Source of the DNA: Lachnospiraceae bacterium UBA938
GTDB lineage: Bacteria > Bacillota > Clostridia > Lachnospirales > Lachnospiraceae
Length of the DNA: 29,899 bases
Direction: 5' to 3'
Assembly: GCA_002293475.1 (NCBI GenBank)
Contig: DBDG01000014.1
Location: 1 to 29,899 of the forward strand
Position numbers and translations under genes: made by a program. This document shows, piece after piece, positions 1 through 8,610 of this stretch (its first letter is position 1; each line of letters starts with the position of its first letter). The notes under the pieces were generated by a model. It was not told where the DNA came from and searched no databases. It worked only from the letters and a program-made list of their open reading frames with translations.

Positions 1-1
1 A

Positions 2-118
2 CTCGCCTTAGAACATTTGAAAAAACAAGTTTATGGTGGCATGAGTTTGAAAAACTTACAGAAACTTGCTGGTTGGGACTCATCTTTCTTAGAAAGAGTT
101 CTCTTTGCGAGTGAGTAA
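2..118 (+). CDS. C-terminal tail of an unrecognised protein (partial)
   Basis: An open frame runs in from the left edge and stops at a TAA at 116-118, giving about 38 residues and ending in FLERVLFASE. The tail looks helical and could be a small helix-turn-helix (residues SLKNLQKLAGW), but it is too short to assign to a family. No start lies in the window. No terminator hairpin is evident between its stop and the promoter at 157-185. It could also be chance open frame, since only the end is visible. Confidence 0.4.
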   Translation, partial: LALEHLKKQVYGGMSLKNLQKLAGWDSSFLERVLFASE

Positions 119-156
119 AGTAAATGCGGTGACCCTGGTACAAATGTTCGTTTCGG

Positions 157-185
157 TTGCAAAAAGGGGGTATCGTTGATATAAT
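157..185 (+). promoter_or_regulatory. Sigma-A type promoter for the Lhr helicase gene
   Basis: TTGCAA at 157-162, a 17-bp spacer and a perfect TATAAT at 180-185. Transcription would begin about 45 bp before the helicase ATG at 239, which is preceded by AAGGG at 226-230. Confidence 0.65.
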
Positions 186-238
186 ATAAACGCAACAAGC
201 TCAATTAATTAAGAAGTTTGCATATAAGGGATGATTAA

Positions 239-3200
239 ATGGACAACGCGCTGAGTTTATTTAGCGAACCTACAGAAAAATGGTTTGCATCGGCTTTCGG
301 AAAACCTACAAAGGTACAGGAGGAGACTTGGCCGGCGATTATAAAAGGCGAGGCAGTTTTGGTAAGTGCGCCTACGGGCACCGGCAAGACTTTGTCGGCC
401 TTTTTAGTTTTTATTGATCAGCTGAAGGCTATGGCAAGAGCGGGTGAACTGGCGGACAAGCTGTATATTATTTACGTTTCTCCTTTAAAATCGCTGGCTG
501 GCGATATCCGTGAGAATCTGAACAGACCGCTGGATGGAATCGGGAAAGCGGAACAGGAATTGTACGGGGAAGCTACGGAAATCAGGGTGTCCATCCGTAC
601 CGGTGATACTTTGCCGAGGGACCGGCAGAGGATGCTGCGAATCCCTCCGCATATCTTGATTATTACGCCAGAGTCACTTTTTCTGATGCTGACAAGCGGG
701 CCGGGGCGCGTATTCTTAAGCACTGCGCAGGCAGTCATTATAGATGAGCTTCATGCCATGATTGATACAAAGCGGGGCGCGCATCTGATGCTGTCGGTGG
801 CCAGGCTGGATCAGCTTTGTAAAAAGCCGGTGCAGCGAATCGGTCTGTCGGCTACGATTGAACCGCTTAAACTGGCAGCGGAATATCTGGCGCCGGACAA
901 GGCGCTGATCGTGGCTCCGCCGATGGAAAAAAAGATAGCGATAGAGATTAAAGGGACGCTCCCTCCTTTCGGACGGCGTAAAGATCCCGTGTGGGAAGAA
1001 CTGGCAAGTGAGATTTATAAACAGTGTCAAGGCAGCAGAAGTGTGATTGCTTTTACAGAAGGCCGTCGGTATGCGGAAAAGACGGCGTATTATGTAAACC
1101 TGCTTGGGGGCGAGGATTTTGCGAGGGTACATCACGGAAGCCTGTCTAAGGAGCAGCGGCTGGAAACGGAACAAGCCCTGCGGGATGGAAGGCTGCGGCT
1201 GTTATGTGCGACCTCTTCGATGGAACTGGGGATTGATGTGGGGGAAATTGATCAGGTCTTACAGATCGGCTGTCCCCGGACGGTTTCCAGCACGATGCAG
1301 AGATTGGGGCGGGCAGGGCACAATCCTGGCCGGGTCAGTTATATGTTTATGTATCCGCGGACAGCACCGGAAGGCCTATTCTGTGGCATGACGGCGGAGA
1401 TCGCCAGAAGGGGTGGAGTGGAAAAGGCTGCGCCGCCACGACTGTGCCTAGATGTTTTGGCTCAGCATCTGGTGTCAATGGCAACCTTAGAGTATAGTGT
1501 GGATGATGTTCTGGAGGTTACCAAGCGGACTTATTCCTTCCGCGATGTTACCAAGCAGGATATCAAAGATGTGCTGGGGATGCTGTCAGGTGATTATGAG
1601 CATAGTCGGGAGATACCGGCAAGGCCGCGGGTGCTTTATGACCGTATCCATGAAAAGGTGTCGGGCGATGCCTATAGCCGGATGCTGGCGGTGACGGCGG
1701 GGGGAACGATCCCAGATAAGGGCTTGTATACTATCAAAACAGAAGAAGGCGTCAAGCTGGGGGAGCTGGATGAAGAATTTGTTTATGAGACTCGGATCGG
1801 TGACCGGATTATCCTAGGATCTTTTGCATGGCGGATCCGCCGGCTGGATCGGGATTCGGTAATCGTGTCGCCGGCGGATGTGGATGGAGCTAGGCTTCCT
1901 TTTTGGAAAGGGGAAACTAAAGGGCGTTCCTTGGATACTAGCCGGGAGTTTGGCAAAATACTGGGACAGTTGTCTAAGGGGATCGAAGACGGCAGTATCC
2001 GGAAGGAGCTGGCAGAACTGGGGCTGGATGAATCGGCAGTAAAAAGCGCGGCTGATTTTATAGACAGGCAGATAGAAGCTACGGGGACTTTACCTGACGA
2101 ACGGACAGTCGTCGTCGAACACTTTACTGACCATACGGGCTGTCATCAGATCATGGTGCACGCGATCTATGGCAGGCGGGTAAATGCCCCCCTTTCCCTA
2201 TTGATGCAGCAGGCAGCCGCCAATTCCCTGCATACCAATGTAGGCTGTGTGGACGATGAGGATGGCTTCTTGCTTTATCCTTATGGCGAAGAAATCCTGC
2301 CGGAAGGCTTGCTTTATGCTATTTCTCCGCAAAAAGCAAGAGCTATCCTAGAAGCAATCCTGCCGATTACGCCAGTATTTAATATGACATTTAGATATAA
2401 TGCCGCTAGGGCGCTGATGATGGGGATGAAAAACCAAAGGCGACAGCCGCTTTGGCTGCAGCGGCTGAAAAGCACCGAAATGCTTGACTCTCTTCGTGAG
2501 GAAAAAAATCATCCGCTGATCCGCGAGACCAGAAGGGAATGTCTGGAAGATCTATGGGATATTGACGGCGCGTTGGAGATTCTGAACGGTATTCACAGTG
2601 GCACGATAGCGGTCAGAGAAGTCTATGTGGAAAATTCTTCACCGATGTCCCTGCCTTTTCAATGGCGGGTGGAGGAGGCAGAGATGTATTCTTATACTCC
2701 CAGCACTGACGGACTGCGGAAGACGGTGTACGCCGAGCTGGAGGCTATCAACCAGATAAAGCCGGCGATAGAAGAACTTAAGAAACAGCAGGAACGTAAG
2801 AAACGCCCTGAAAATGCCGATCAGCTACATTCCCTGCTGATGATAGAAGGTGACCTGCTGGCGGAAGAGCTGATAGGGCTTTGTGGCGATTCGGACCAAG
2901 GAGATGCTTTGTCGTGGCTTGAGGAACTGACCAGTCGGGAGCTAGTTGCTTATATTGAGCCAGGCCTGTGGGTTGCTGCCGAGCAAAAAGAAGAATATGA
3001 AGATGCCTTGGTGAGCTATGAACCTAGATCATTGAGCCATATCTTACGGCGGATGTTATATTACCGCGGCGCGATGCGACGGGATGAAATAAGCGGTCGT
3101 TATTTTCTAGCGGAAGCGGTGGCCAGTGATGTTCTCCAGAGCTTATTGGATGCAGGTGATATTGTGGAGGATGACGGGTACTGCTATCATGCGAAACTTT

Positions 3201-4441
3201 ATTCCCGTGCCAGAAAGGCGACGCTCCGTAATCTTCGTTCCCAGACGGTTACCCGTAAAGGAGAAGCCTATGCAGCTATGATGGCAGCAGCAGTAGACCG
3301 GAATGCACCGCCCGAAGAACAGCTAGACATGGCAGTCAGGCAGTATTGTGGCCAGCCTTTTCCGGCCGCTTGGTGGGAAACGGTTATTTTTGCGCGAAGG
3401 GTAAAGGGCTACCGGGAAAGCATGCTTGATCAGTTTCTGGCAAAAGGAGAATATTTCTGGCGGCTTGATGCCGATGGAGATATTTGCTTTGAAAGATATG
3501 AGGATATTGACTGGGAGCAGGAGCTGCGCGAGCCGGAAACGGATTTTTCAGCGGATGAGCGGATTTTATATCATGAGCTTTCAAGGCGGGGTGCCAGCTT
3601 TATGCGGACTCTCAATCAGCTTCCATTGGAAGGAAGCGTGCAGGACGGGCTTCTTTCCTTGGCGGAGAAAGGTTATGTTTATGCCGACAGCTTTGTTCCG
3701 GTAAGGCAGTGGCAGAACCGCGACAAGCTCAAGAAATCATCACCCAGAGCTAGGGTCAATGCCCGCGTGATGGCTTTGTCGGCGGGCCGGTGGGATGTTG
3801 TCCGCCCGCTTAGGGTAAAGAGTATGGAGGAAATGCTGGAGGAGCTTTTGAGCCGTAATGTCATCCTGTGCCGGGAAACCTATCAGGTACCCGGTACGAG
3901 CTGGAGTCAGGCTTTGGAAATCCTGCGTATCTGGGAGTATACCGGCAGGGTGCGGAGAGGCTATTATGTAGCCGGTATGAGCGGAGCCCAGTTTGTCCGT
4001 GCCAAGGATTATGAAGGTGTGGTATTGGCATTGAAAAGATATGCGGAAATGTCAAAAGTTCCCGGAGAAAACGGAAATATCATCTGGCTTAACGCTTCTG
4101 ATCCCGGTCAGATCTGGGGCAAATCGCTGGCTGTCAAGGAAGGTAAAGACTTCATGAATATTTCCGGCACCGTGGTGGCTTTATGTGGCGGTATTCCCGT
4201 AGCGGTGCTGGAGCGTCAGGGAAAGGTGCTGCGGTTTTTGCAAAATGAAATTATCTTAAACAAGCTCGCGGATCAAGCAGCTGTCGCGGTTATGAAAGAG
4301 TTTGTGACACTTTATAAGCAGAAAAAAATATTTTTCGATAAAAAACGGCTAGTTATTAAGGAGTATCCTGAATATGCTGCCGATATATTAAATGAAGCCG
4401 GCTTTCAGAAAGAGATGATGGATTATGTGCTGTATATCTAG
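239..4441 (+). CDS. lhr: Lhr-type ATP-dependent superfamily 2 helicase
   Basis: The 1400-residue protein is a full-length Lhr (large helicase-related) enzyme, a 3'-to-5' DNA translocase family linked to DNA repair; E. coli Lhr is about 1540 residues. Visible motifs are a Q-motif (PTKVQEETW, near residue 23), Walker A APTGTGKT (44-51), a DELH Walker B box (169-172), LSAT motif III (near 204), SSMELGIDV in the second RecA domain and motif VI RLGRAGH. After the RecA pair come the winged-helix and beta-barrel regions typical of the Lhr core, then about 550 further residues corresponding to the Lhr C-terminal domain, so this is the long form and not a core-only protein. It starts at the ATG 8 bp after AAGGG. 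The acetyltransferase gene follows after a short gap with no visible terminator, so they are probably cotranscribed. Family assignment is firm; the cellular role here is inferred from homologues. Confidence 0.93.
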   Translation: MDNALSLFSEPTEKWFASAFGKPTKVQEETWPAIIKGEAVLVSAPTGTGKTLSAFLVFIDQLKAMARAGELADKLYIIYVSPLKSLAGDIRENLNRPLDGIGKAEQELYGEATEIRVSIRTGDTLPRDRQRMLRIPPHILIITPESLFLMLTSGPGRVFLSTAQAVIIDELHAMIDTKRGAHLMLSVARLDQLCKKPVQRIGLSATIEPLKLAAEYLAPDKALIVAPPMEKKIAIEIKGTLPPFGRRKDPVWEELASEIYKQCQGSRSVIAFTEGRRYAEKTAYYVNLLGGEDFARVHHGSLSKEQRLETEQALRDGRLRLLCATSSMELGIDVGEIDQVLQIGCPRTVSSTMQRLGRAGHNPGRVSYMFMYPRTAPEGLFCGMTAEIARRGGVEKAAPPRLCLDVLAQHLVSMATLEYSVDDVLEVTKRTYSFRDVTKQDIKDVLGMLSGDYEHSREIPARPRVLYDRIHEKVSGDAYSRMLAVTAGGTIPDKGLYTIKTEEGVKLGELDEEFVYETRIGDRIILGSFAWRIRRLDRDSVIVSPADVDGARLPFWKGETKGRSLDTSREFGKILGQLSKGIEDGSIRKELAELGLDESAVKSAADFIDRQIEATGTLPDERTVVVEHFTDHTGCHQIMVHAIYGRRVNAPLSLLMQQAAANSLHTNVGCVDDEDGFLLYPYGEEILPEGLLYAISPQKARAILEAILPITPVFNMTFRYNAARALMMGMKNQRRQPLWLQRLKSTEMLDSLREEKNHPLIRETRRECLEDLWDIDGALEILNGIHSGTIAVREVYVENSSPMSLPFQWRVEEAEMYSYTPSTDGLRKTVYAELEAINQIKPAIEELKKQQERKKRPENADQLHSLLMIEGDLLAEELIGLCGDSDQGDALSWLEELTSRELVAYIEPGLWVAAEQKEEYEDALVSYEPRSLSHILRRMLYYRGAMRRDEISGRYFLAEAVASDVLQSLLDAGDIVEDDGYCYHAKLYSRARKATLRNLRSQTVTRKGEAYAAMMAAAVDRNAPPEEQLDMAVRQYCGQPFPAAWWETVIFARRVKGYRESMLDQFLAKGEYFWRLDADGDICFERYEDIDWEQELREPETDFSADERILYHELSRRGASFMRTLNQLPLEGSVQDGLLSLAEKGYVYADSFVPVRQWQNRDKLKKSSPRARVNARVMALSAGRWDVVRPLRVKSMEEMLEELLSRNVILCRETYQVPGTSWSQALEILRIWEYTGRVRRGYYVAGMSGAQFVRAKDYEGVVLALKRYAEMSKVPGENGNIIWLNASDPGQIWGKSLAVKEGKDFMNISGTVVALCGGIPVAVLERQGKVLRFLQNEIILNKLADQAAVAVMKEFVTLYKQKKIFFDKKRLVIKEYPEYAADILNEAGFQKEMMDYVLYI

Positions 4442-4499
4442 AGCATAGCATTTACACTTTACCGGCTATAGACAGGCCTAGTAAGGCATGGGGGTTCTT

Positions 4500-5705
4500 A
4501 TGGCGTATGAAATTATACATTTGCCAAAACAAGACTGGCAAGACCACATTCTTCCCTATCGTTACACTACGGAACAATATTATGATGTAGAAATAGAATG
4601 TACGAAGTCCGGGTCGGCGTTCAGCGGCTTTATCATCAAGATAGAAAAGAAGGAGCTGGGTTTACCGTTTGGAGATACAAAGCTAGAAGCCGGTTTATCT
4701 GACGCGTTGTATAAGGAACATTGGGAAGATGCCTGTGCATGGGGTATCATAGAAAATGGGGAATTAATTGCTGCGATGGAAACCAGTCCGGAGGAATGGA
4801 ATAATCGTCTGCGAGTGACGGAAATCTGGGTGGCGGAAGAATGGCGAAAGCAAGGGTTGGGCCATGCAATGTTAGAGGTTGCCAAGGAGCAGGCGCGGTT
4901 GGAGCGGTATCGGGCGATTGTATTGGAAACACAGTCCTGTAATGTGAATGCAATTGAATTTTACCTACATGAAGGCTTTACCCTGATAGGATTGAATACC
5001 TGTGAATATCAGAATAATGACCTGGAGCGTAAGGAGGTTCGTCTAGAGATGGGATGGTTTCTGCCCCGTAAAAAGAAACTGATGCGGTCAGAGGTGGATA
5101 TCAGAAAGGAAACTCCCGATGATTGGTATGTAGTGGAGAATATGACGAGGGCGGCATTTTGGAATTATCACCAGCAAGGCTGTGATGAGCATTATTTTGT
5201 CCATGAACTGAGGAAACATCCGGATTATCTGCCCGAGATCAGCCGGATTGCCTGTAAGGACGGAGAAGTGGTCGGCTGCATCATGTATTCTAAAGCTTAT
5301 GTCCGGGACGGCAGCAGACAACATGAAATCGTTACTTTTGGCCCTCTTTGCGTAGCTCCCGAATGGAAGGGCTGCGGCATAGGTGAAATGCTGATATCGG
5401 AAACTATGAAATTGGCAGCAGCTGCTGGATATCCGGGAATCGTTATCTTTGGAGAGCCGGATTATTACCCCAGAGTCGGTTTCCGTACCTGTGATCATTT
5501 TCTGATCAGCACGAATGAGGGGAAAAACTTTGATGCCTTTATGGGTATAGAACTGACCACAGGCGCAATGAAAGATGTCAGAGGGCAGTTTTATGAATCA
5601 GAGATATTTGAGAATATTCCTAAGGATAAAGTAGAAATCTTTGACCGTCAGTTTACGAAACGTAAAAAAATGTATTTTCCCAGCCAGTGGGAATTAGTGC
5701 AATAG
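4500..5705 (+). CDS. Tandem GNAT acetyltransferase, streptothricin-acetyltransferase-like N-half
   Basis: The protein carries two GNAT folds in one 401-residue chain. The N-half (about 1-185) has the acetyl-CoA loop RKQGLGHA followed by LETQSCNVNAIEFYLHEGF, which resembles the SatA/Sat streptothricin acetyltransferases. The C-half (about 200-390) has GPLCVAPEWKGCGIG and EPDYYPRVGF, as in YhbS-like acetyltransferases. Both halves keep their acetyl-CoA loops, so both could be active on different substrates. An in-frame ATG at 4488 exists but has only one base between AAGG and the start; the ATG at 4500 has GGGGG 5 bases upstream and is preferred. It sits behind lhr and ends in a strong terminator. 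The resistance link is inference from similarity; the true substrate is unknown. Confidence 0.8.
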   Translation: MAYEIIHLPKQDWQDHILPYRYTTEQYYDVEIECTKSGSAFSGFIIKIEKKELGLPFGDTKLEAGLSDALYKEHWEDACAWGIIENGELIAAMETSPEEWNNRLRVTEIWVAEEWRKQGLGHAMLEVAKEQARLERYRAIVLETQSCNVNAIEFYLHEGFTLIGLNTCEYQNNDLERKEVRLEMGWFLPRKKKLMRSEVDIRKETPDDWYVVENMTRAAFWNYHQQGCDEHYFVHELRKHPDYLPEISRIACKDGEVVGCIMYSKAYVRDGSRQHEIVTFGPLCVAPEWKGCGIGEMLISETMKLAAAAGYPGIVIFGEPDYYPRVGFRTCDHFLISTNEGKNFDAFMGIELTTGAMKDVRGQFYESEIFENIPKDKVEIFDRQFTKRKKMYFPSQWELVQ

Positions 5706-5731
5706 CCCCCAAACCGCTATTTGGGGGCTAT
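5702..5731. terminator. Bidirectional terminator between the GNAT gene and gatB
   Basis: A perfect 12-bp stem (ATAGCCCCCAAA pairing with TTTGGGGGCTAT) around a 6-base loop. It begins inside the stop codon of the acetyltransferase gene and lies 7 bp after the gatB stop on the other strand, so it can serve both convergent transcripts. The T-tracts on both sides are short. Confidence 0.8.
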
Positions 5732-5738
5732 TATACAA

Positions 5739-7202
5739 TTAACTCTTTTTATCATCATCCAGCACTTTACGTAGCAGTTCGTTAACAGCCTTAGGATCGG
5801 CCTTTTTTTCAGCTTTTCTCATAATCTGGCCGACTAGGAAACCAAAGACTTTCTGGTTCCCATCCCGGTATTCCTGCACGGACTTATCAAATTCGGCCAG
5901 TACCTTGTGGACTAAATTTTCCAGAAAAGCGGTATCGGTTATGTTGCCAAGCTGGTGTTCCTTTACATAGCTTTCAGGATCAATATTGCCCACCAGCACC
6001 TTGCCCAGCAGCTCCTTGCCGATTGTCCGGTTAATTACATTAGTGTCAACCAGGGCAATCAAGGCGGCAAATTTCTCACAGTCAATATTGATATCATCCT
6101 CGCCTTTGTTATCGCCCTTGGCAATGCTAAGCAGATCAACGGTAATCCAGTTAACAACGTCCTTTGGCTTGTTTATCCTAGCAACGGTCTTGTCAAAAAT
6201 AGCCGCCAGATTCTTGCTTCCCGTGATGATCTTGCTGTCATATTCGCTCAATCCCATTTGGTCCGTCATCCGGATAAACTTATCCTGTGCCGATTCAGGG
6301 AGTTTATTGCGTACTTCCGTAATCCATTCGTCGCTGATAACCACCGGCATCAGCTCTGGATTGGGAAAATATCGGTAATCAGTAGCATTTTCTTTGCCGC
6401 GCATGGAAAAGCTTTCCCCTTTGTTGTCGTCCCACCGGCGGGTTTCCTGGACAAGCACTTCACATCCGGTCGTAAGGGCTTCTATGTGGCGCTGTGATTC
6501 ATATTCTATCGCCCGGACGATAGCCCGCAGGGAATTCATATTTTTGATTTCCGTCCTTGTTCCCAGTTTATCGGAACCGGCTTCGCGTACGGATATATTC
6601 ACGTCACAGCGCATGGATCCTTCCTGCATCTTGCAATCGGAGACTCCGGCAAAGCTTAGGAGTGAACGCAGTTTTTCCAGATATGCTACCACCTCCTCGG
6701 CGGTCCGGAAATCTGGGTTGCTGACGATTTCCGTCAGCGGAACAGAAGTCCGGTTAAAGTCTACCAGCGTAGTTCCTGTCCTGCCGTCATGAACCAGTTT
6801 GCCGGCATCCTCTTCAATGTGTATCTGTTTTAGGGTAATTTTCCTTTTTCCGGTGCTGGTTTCGATTTCCACCCAGCCGTTCCGGCAGATCGGCGCATAT
6901 AATTGGGTGATCTGATACCCGGTCGGAAGATCAGGATAGAAGTAATTTTTCTTATCAAAAGTCATAGTCCTAGTAATCTGGCTGTTAGTTACGATTGCTG
7001 CTGCGATTCCCAGCTCAACCGCTTTCTTGTTGATAACAGCAGGCATACCGGGCATGCCGGCGCAGGCAGGACAGACATTTTCATTGGCTCCGGCACCAAA
7101 TTTGGCCGAACAGGAGCAAAACAGCTTTGACTCAGTGGCAAGTTCTACGTGGACTTCAAGACCCATCACAACTTCATATTTTTTATTTATATTATATTCC
7201 AT
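5739..7202 (-). CDS. gatB: Asp/Glu-tRNA amidotransferase subunit B
   Basis: GatB phosphorylates the side chain of Asp-tRNA(Asn) or Glu-tRNA(Gln) with ATP and then amidates it. The 487-residue length is normal (about 475-490). Conserved elements are VVMGLEVHVEL at the N-terminus, the zinc-site cysteines CSCS and CPAC, DKKNYFYPDLPTGYQI, IHIEEDAGKL, GVSDCKMQEGSMRCDVNISV and DYRYFPNPEL, followed by a helical YqeY-like tail ending in a short acidic-basic run. Nothing essential seems missing, in contrast to its partner GatA. Its start overlaps the end of gatA by 11 bp, which suggests coupled translation and 1:1 production. It is the last gene of the T-box operon and ends in the shared terminator at 5702-5731. 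Confidence 0.96.
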   Translation of the reverse strand: MEYNINKKYEVVMGLEVHVELATESKLFCSCSAKFGAGANENVCPACAGMPGMPAVINKKAVELGIAAAIVTNSQITRTMTFDKKNYFYPDLPTGYQITQLYAPICRNGWVEIETSTGKRKITLKQIHIEEDAGKLVHDGRTGTTLVDFNRTSVPLTEIVSNPDFRTAEEVVAYLEKLRSLLSFAGVSDCKMQEGSMRCDVNISVREAGSDKLGTRTEIKNMNSLRAIVRAIEYESQRHIEALTTGCEVLVQETRRWDDNKGESFSMRGKENATDYRYFPNPELMPVVISDEWITEVRNKLPESAQDKFIRMTDQMGLSEYDSKIITGSKNLAAIFDKTVARINKPKDVVNWITVDLLSIAKGDNKGEDDINIDCEKFAALIALVDTNVINRTIGKELLGKVLVGNIDPESYVKEHQLGNITDTAFLENLVHKVLAEFDKSVQEYRDGNQKVFGFLVGQIMRKAEKKADPKAVNELLRKVLDDDKKS

Positions 7203-8286
7203 CTTTTATTACCTCCCATGCGCTAAACAGAACATCTTCCCGCTTGCTGGCGGCAATCAGCTGTATCCCGCTGTTTCCCGCCGGGACTGTCAGAGAAGGC
7301 AGACCCGCCAGAACCGGCAGGGCAAGACAGGCCAGTTCTTCATACCGTGTTCCGTTACACCTGACCGGCAGGGCAATCACATCATAATCGTCGAAGGCGG
7401 CACTATCCCGTATCAGTCGCCGGAGCTTCATTGCTTTTTCATAATACCGTTCATAATTGTCCTGAGAGAGCACAAAAGCACCCATAATCACCGCCAGCTT
7501 GGTATCAAGCCCTAAAGCTTCACCTCGCGTATTCACGTAGAGGTCGGTAATGCCGGTATAATTCTTGGTTCGATAGCCAAATTTAATACCATCGTATCGA
7601 TTGGTATTATTGCATATCTCCGCGCAGCTCAAGACATATAGTATCTGTTGATACAGTTCATAATACTTTAGTTCTATTGATCTGGTTTCAAATCGGTTTT
7701 TAATCCCAGCCAGCAGCCCGCTGTCGGTTGCCGCCCAGGCATGATCAGGAAGGGCAAGGCGGATCTTATTGGCATTAGGTTTACCATCAGCTTTATAATT
7801 ATAATCAGTGTCCGGAAACATCGCTCCGTCACCTTCATCGTGACCGGCTATCCGGGTTAGTAATTGTCTTCCGGTTTCGGGATCGGCACATAATACCCCG
7901 ACCTGATCCATAGAAGAAACTGCTGGTATCAAGCCGTAACGTGACACTGTTCCATAAGTCGGCCGGATATAGTATAGACCGTTTAGTGCCGCTTGGCGAC
8001 GAATCTGGCCGAATACATCATTACATAAAACGCAGACTGACCGGTCATCAGAAACGGCCTTGACAGCGCCCGGAACTTCTTCTGTTTCATCGGAAAAAAA
8101 GTTTTCGATGCCAAATTCATCCATTGGCACCTGGCCGCTGATGCTGATTCCAGCGGTACGTAGCCGGGTGACCGCTGTCGCGTCAAAGGGCGAGATAAAA
8201 CCCTTTAATATGGCGGAGCCGGCACATGCTTCCTTCCCTTTTTCCATTATGCTTTCATCTACATAAACCTTGATCTTACTGTCCAT
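7192..8286 (-). CDS. gatA: GatA-like amidotransferase subunit A without the amidase catalytic triad
   Basis: Normal GatA (about 485 residues) hydrolyses glutamine and feeds ammonia to GatB using a Lys-cisSer-Ser triad. This protein has only 364 residues. It begins right at the segment that should read VKDN but reads VDES, so the Lys becomes Asp10. The GGSSGGS loop is replaced by a shorter VPGAVKAVSDD stretch, and GSDTGGSIRQPA reads CNDVFGQIRRQA, so the nucleophile Ser becomes Gln94. About 70 N-terminal and roughly 20 C-terminal residues are also missing. Scaffold motifs are well kept: RPTYGTVSRYGLIPAVSSMDQVG, NRYDGIKFGYRT, and TRGEALGLDTKLAVIMGAFVLS. The frame is uninterrupted, has AGGAGGTGG before its ATG, and lies 12 bp after gatC, leaving no room for a lost N-terminus. 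It appears to be a selected pseudoenzyme and not a decaying gene. Confidence 0.85.
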   Translation of the reverse strand: MDSKIKVYVDESIMEKGKEACAGSAILKGFISPFDATAVTRLRTAGISISGQVPMDEFGIENFFSDETEEVPGAVKAVSDDRSVCVLCNDVFGQIRRQAALNGLYYIRPTYGTVSRYGLIPAVSSMDQVGVLCADPETGRQLLTRIAGHDEGDGAMFPDTDYNYKADGKPNANKIRLALPDHAWAATDSGLLAGIKNRFETRSIELKYYELYQQILYVLSCAEICNNTNRYDGIKFGYRTKNYTGITDLYVNTRGEALGLDTKLAVIMGAFVLSQDNYERYYEKAMKLRRLIRDSAAFDDYDVIALPVRCNGTRYEELACLALPVLAGLPSLTVPAGNSGIQLIAASKREDVLFSAWEVIKDGI

Positions 8287-8298
8287 CTATACCACCTC

Positions 8299-8574
8299 CT
8301 ATTCCAGCGTTTTTGGCACCTGAAAATACCCGTCATACTGTTCGGGTGCATTAGATAATAGTTCTTCCCGTGATATCATCTTAACAGAGATATCTTCCCG
8401 CCATACATTTTCAATATCCAAAACGGTCACAAGCGGCGTGGTTCCTTCCGTATCCGCCGCTGCCAGTCTAGAAAAACTGTCTTCCAGTATCCCGGCATAT
8501 GCACTTAATTGTGCGGCCTCTTCGTCGGTCAATTTTATTTTCTCTATTGCCGCATATTCTAAAATATTTACCAT
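8299..8574 (-). CDS. gatC: Asp/Glu-tRNA amidotransferase subunit C
   Basis: GatC is the small belt-like subunit that wraps around and stabilises the GatA-GatB pair. The 91 residues match the family's usual 90-100. Conserved features are the N-terminal KLTDEEAAQLSAYAGILED helix, a central PLV...NVWRED stretch, and the C-terminal REELLSNAPEQYDGYFQVPKTLE signature. It lies 36 bp after aspS and 12 bp before gatA in the same operon. Its good conservation argues that the GatCAB complex still assembles despite the altered GatA. Confidence 0.93.
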   Translation of the reverse strand: MVNILEYAAIEKIKLTDEEAAQLSAYAGILEDSFSRLAAADTEGTTPLVTVLDIENVWREDISVKMISREELLSNAPEQYDGYFQVPKTLE

Positions 8575-8610
8575 ATCATATCCTTTCTTAATTTATCGAA
8601 TAATAAATGA

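Noticed and set aside
716..1174. 152-residue open frame on the minus strand inside the Lhr gene
   Set aside because: It lies fully within a well-supported helicase domain, has no ribosome site, and its composition (many Arg, Phe, His) is that of an antisense shadow.
5955..7515. Several plus-strand open frames of 130-180 codons opposite gatB and gatA
   Set aside because: They are antisense to strongly conserved genes, start without ribosome sites, and encode no recognisable motif.
7192..8286. gatA as a frameshifted pseudogene or sequencing error
   Set aside because: The frame is open from a good ribosome site to an overlap with gatB, conserved motifs occur in one frame on both sides of the altered sites, and gatC ends only 12 bp upstream, so no hidden N-terminal part exists.
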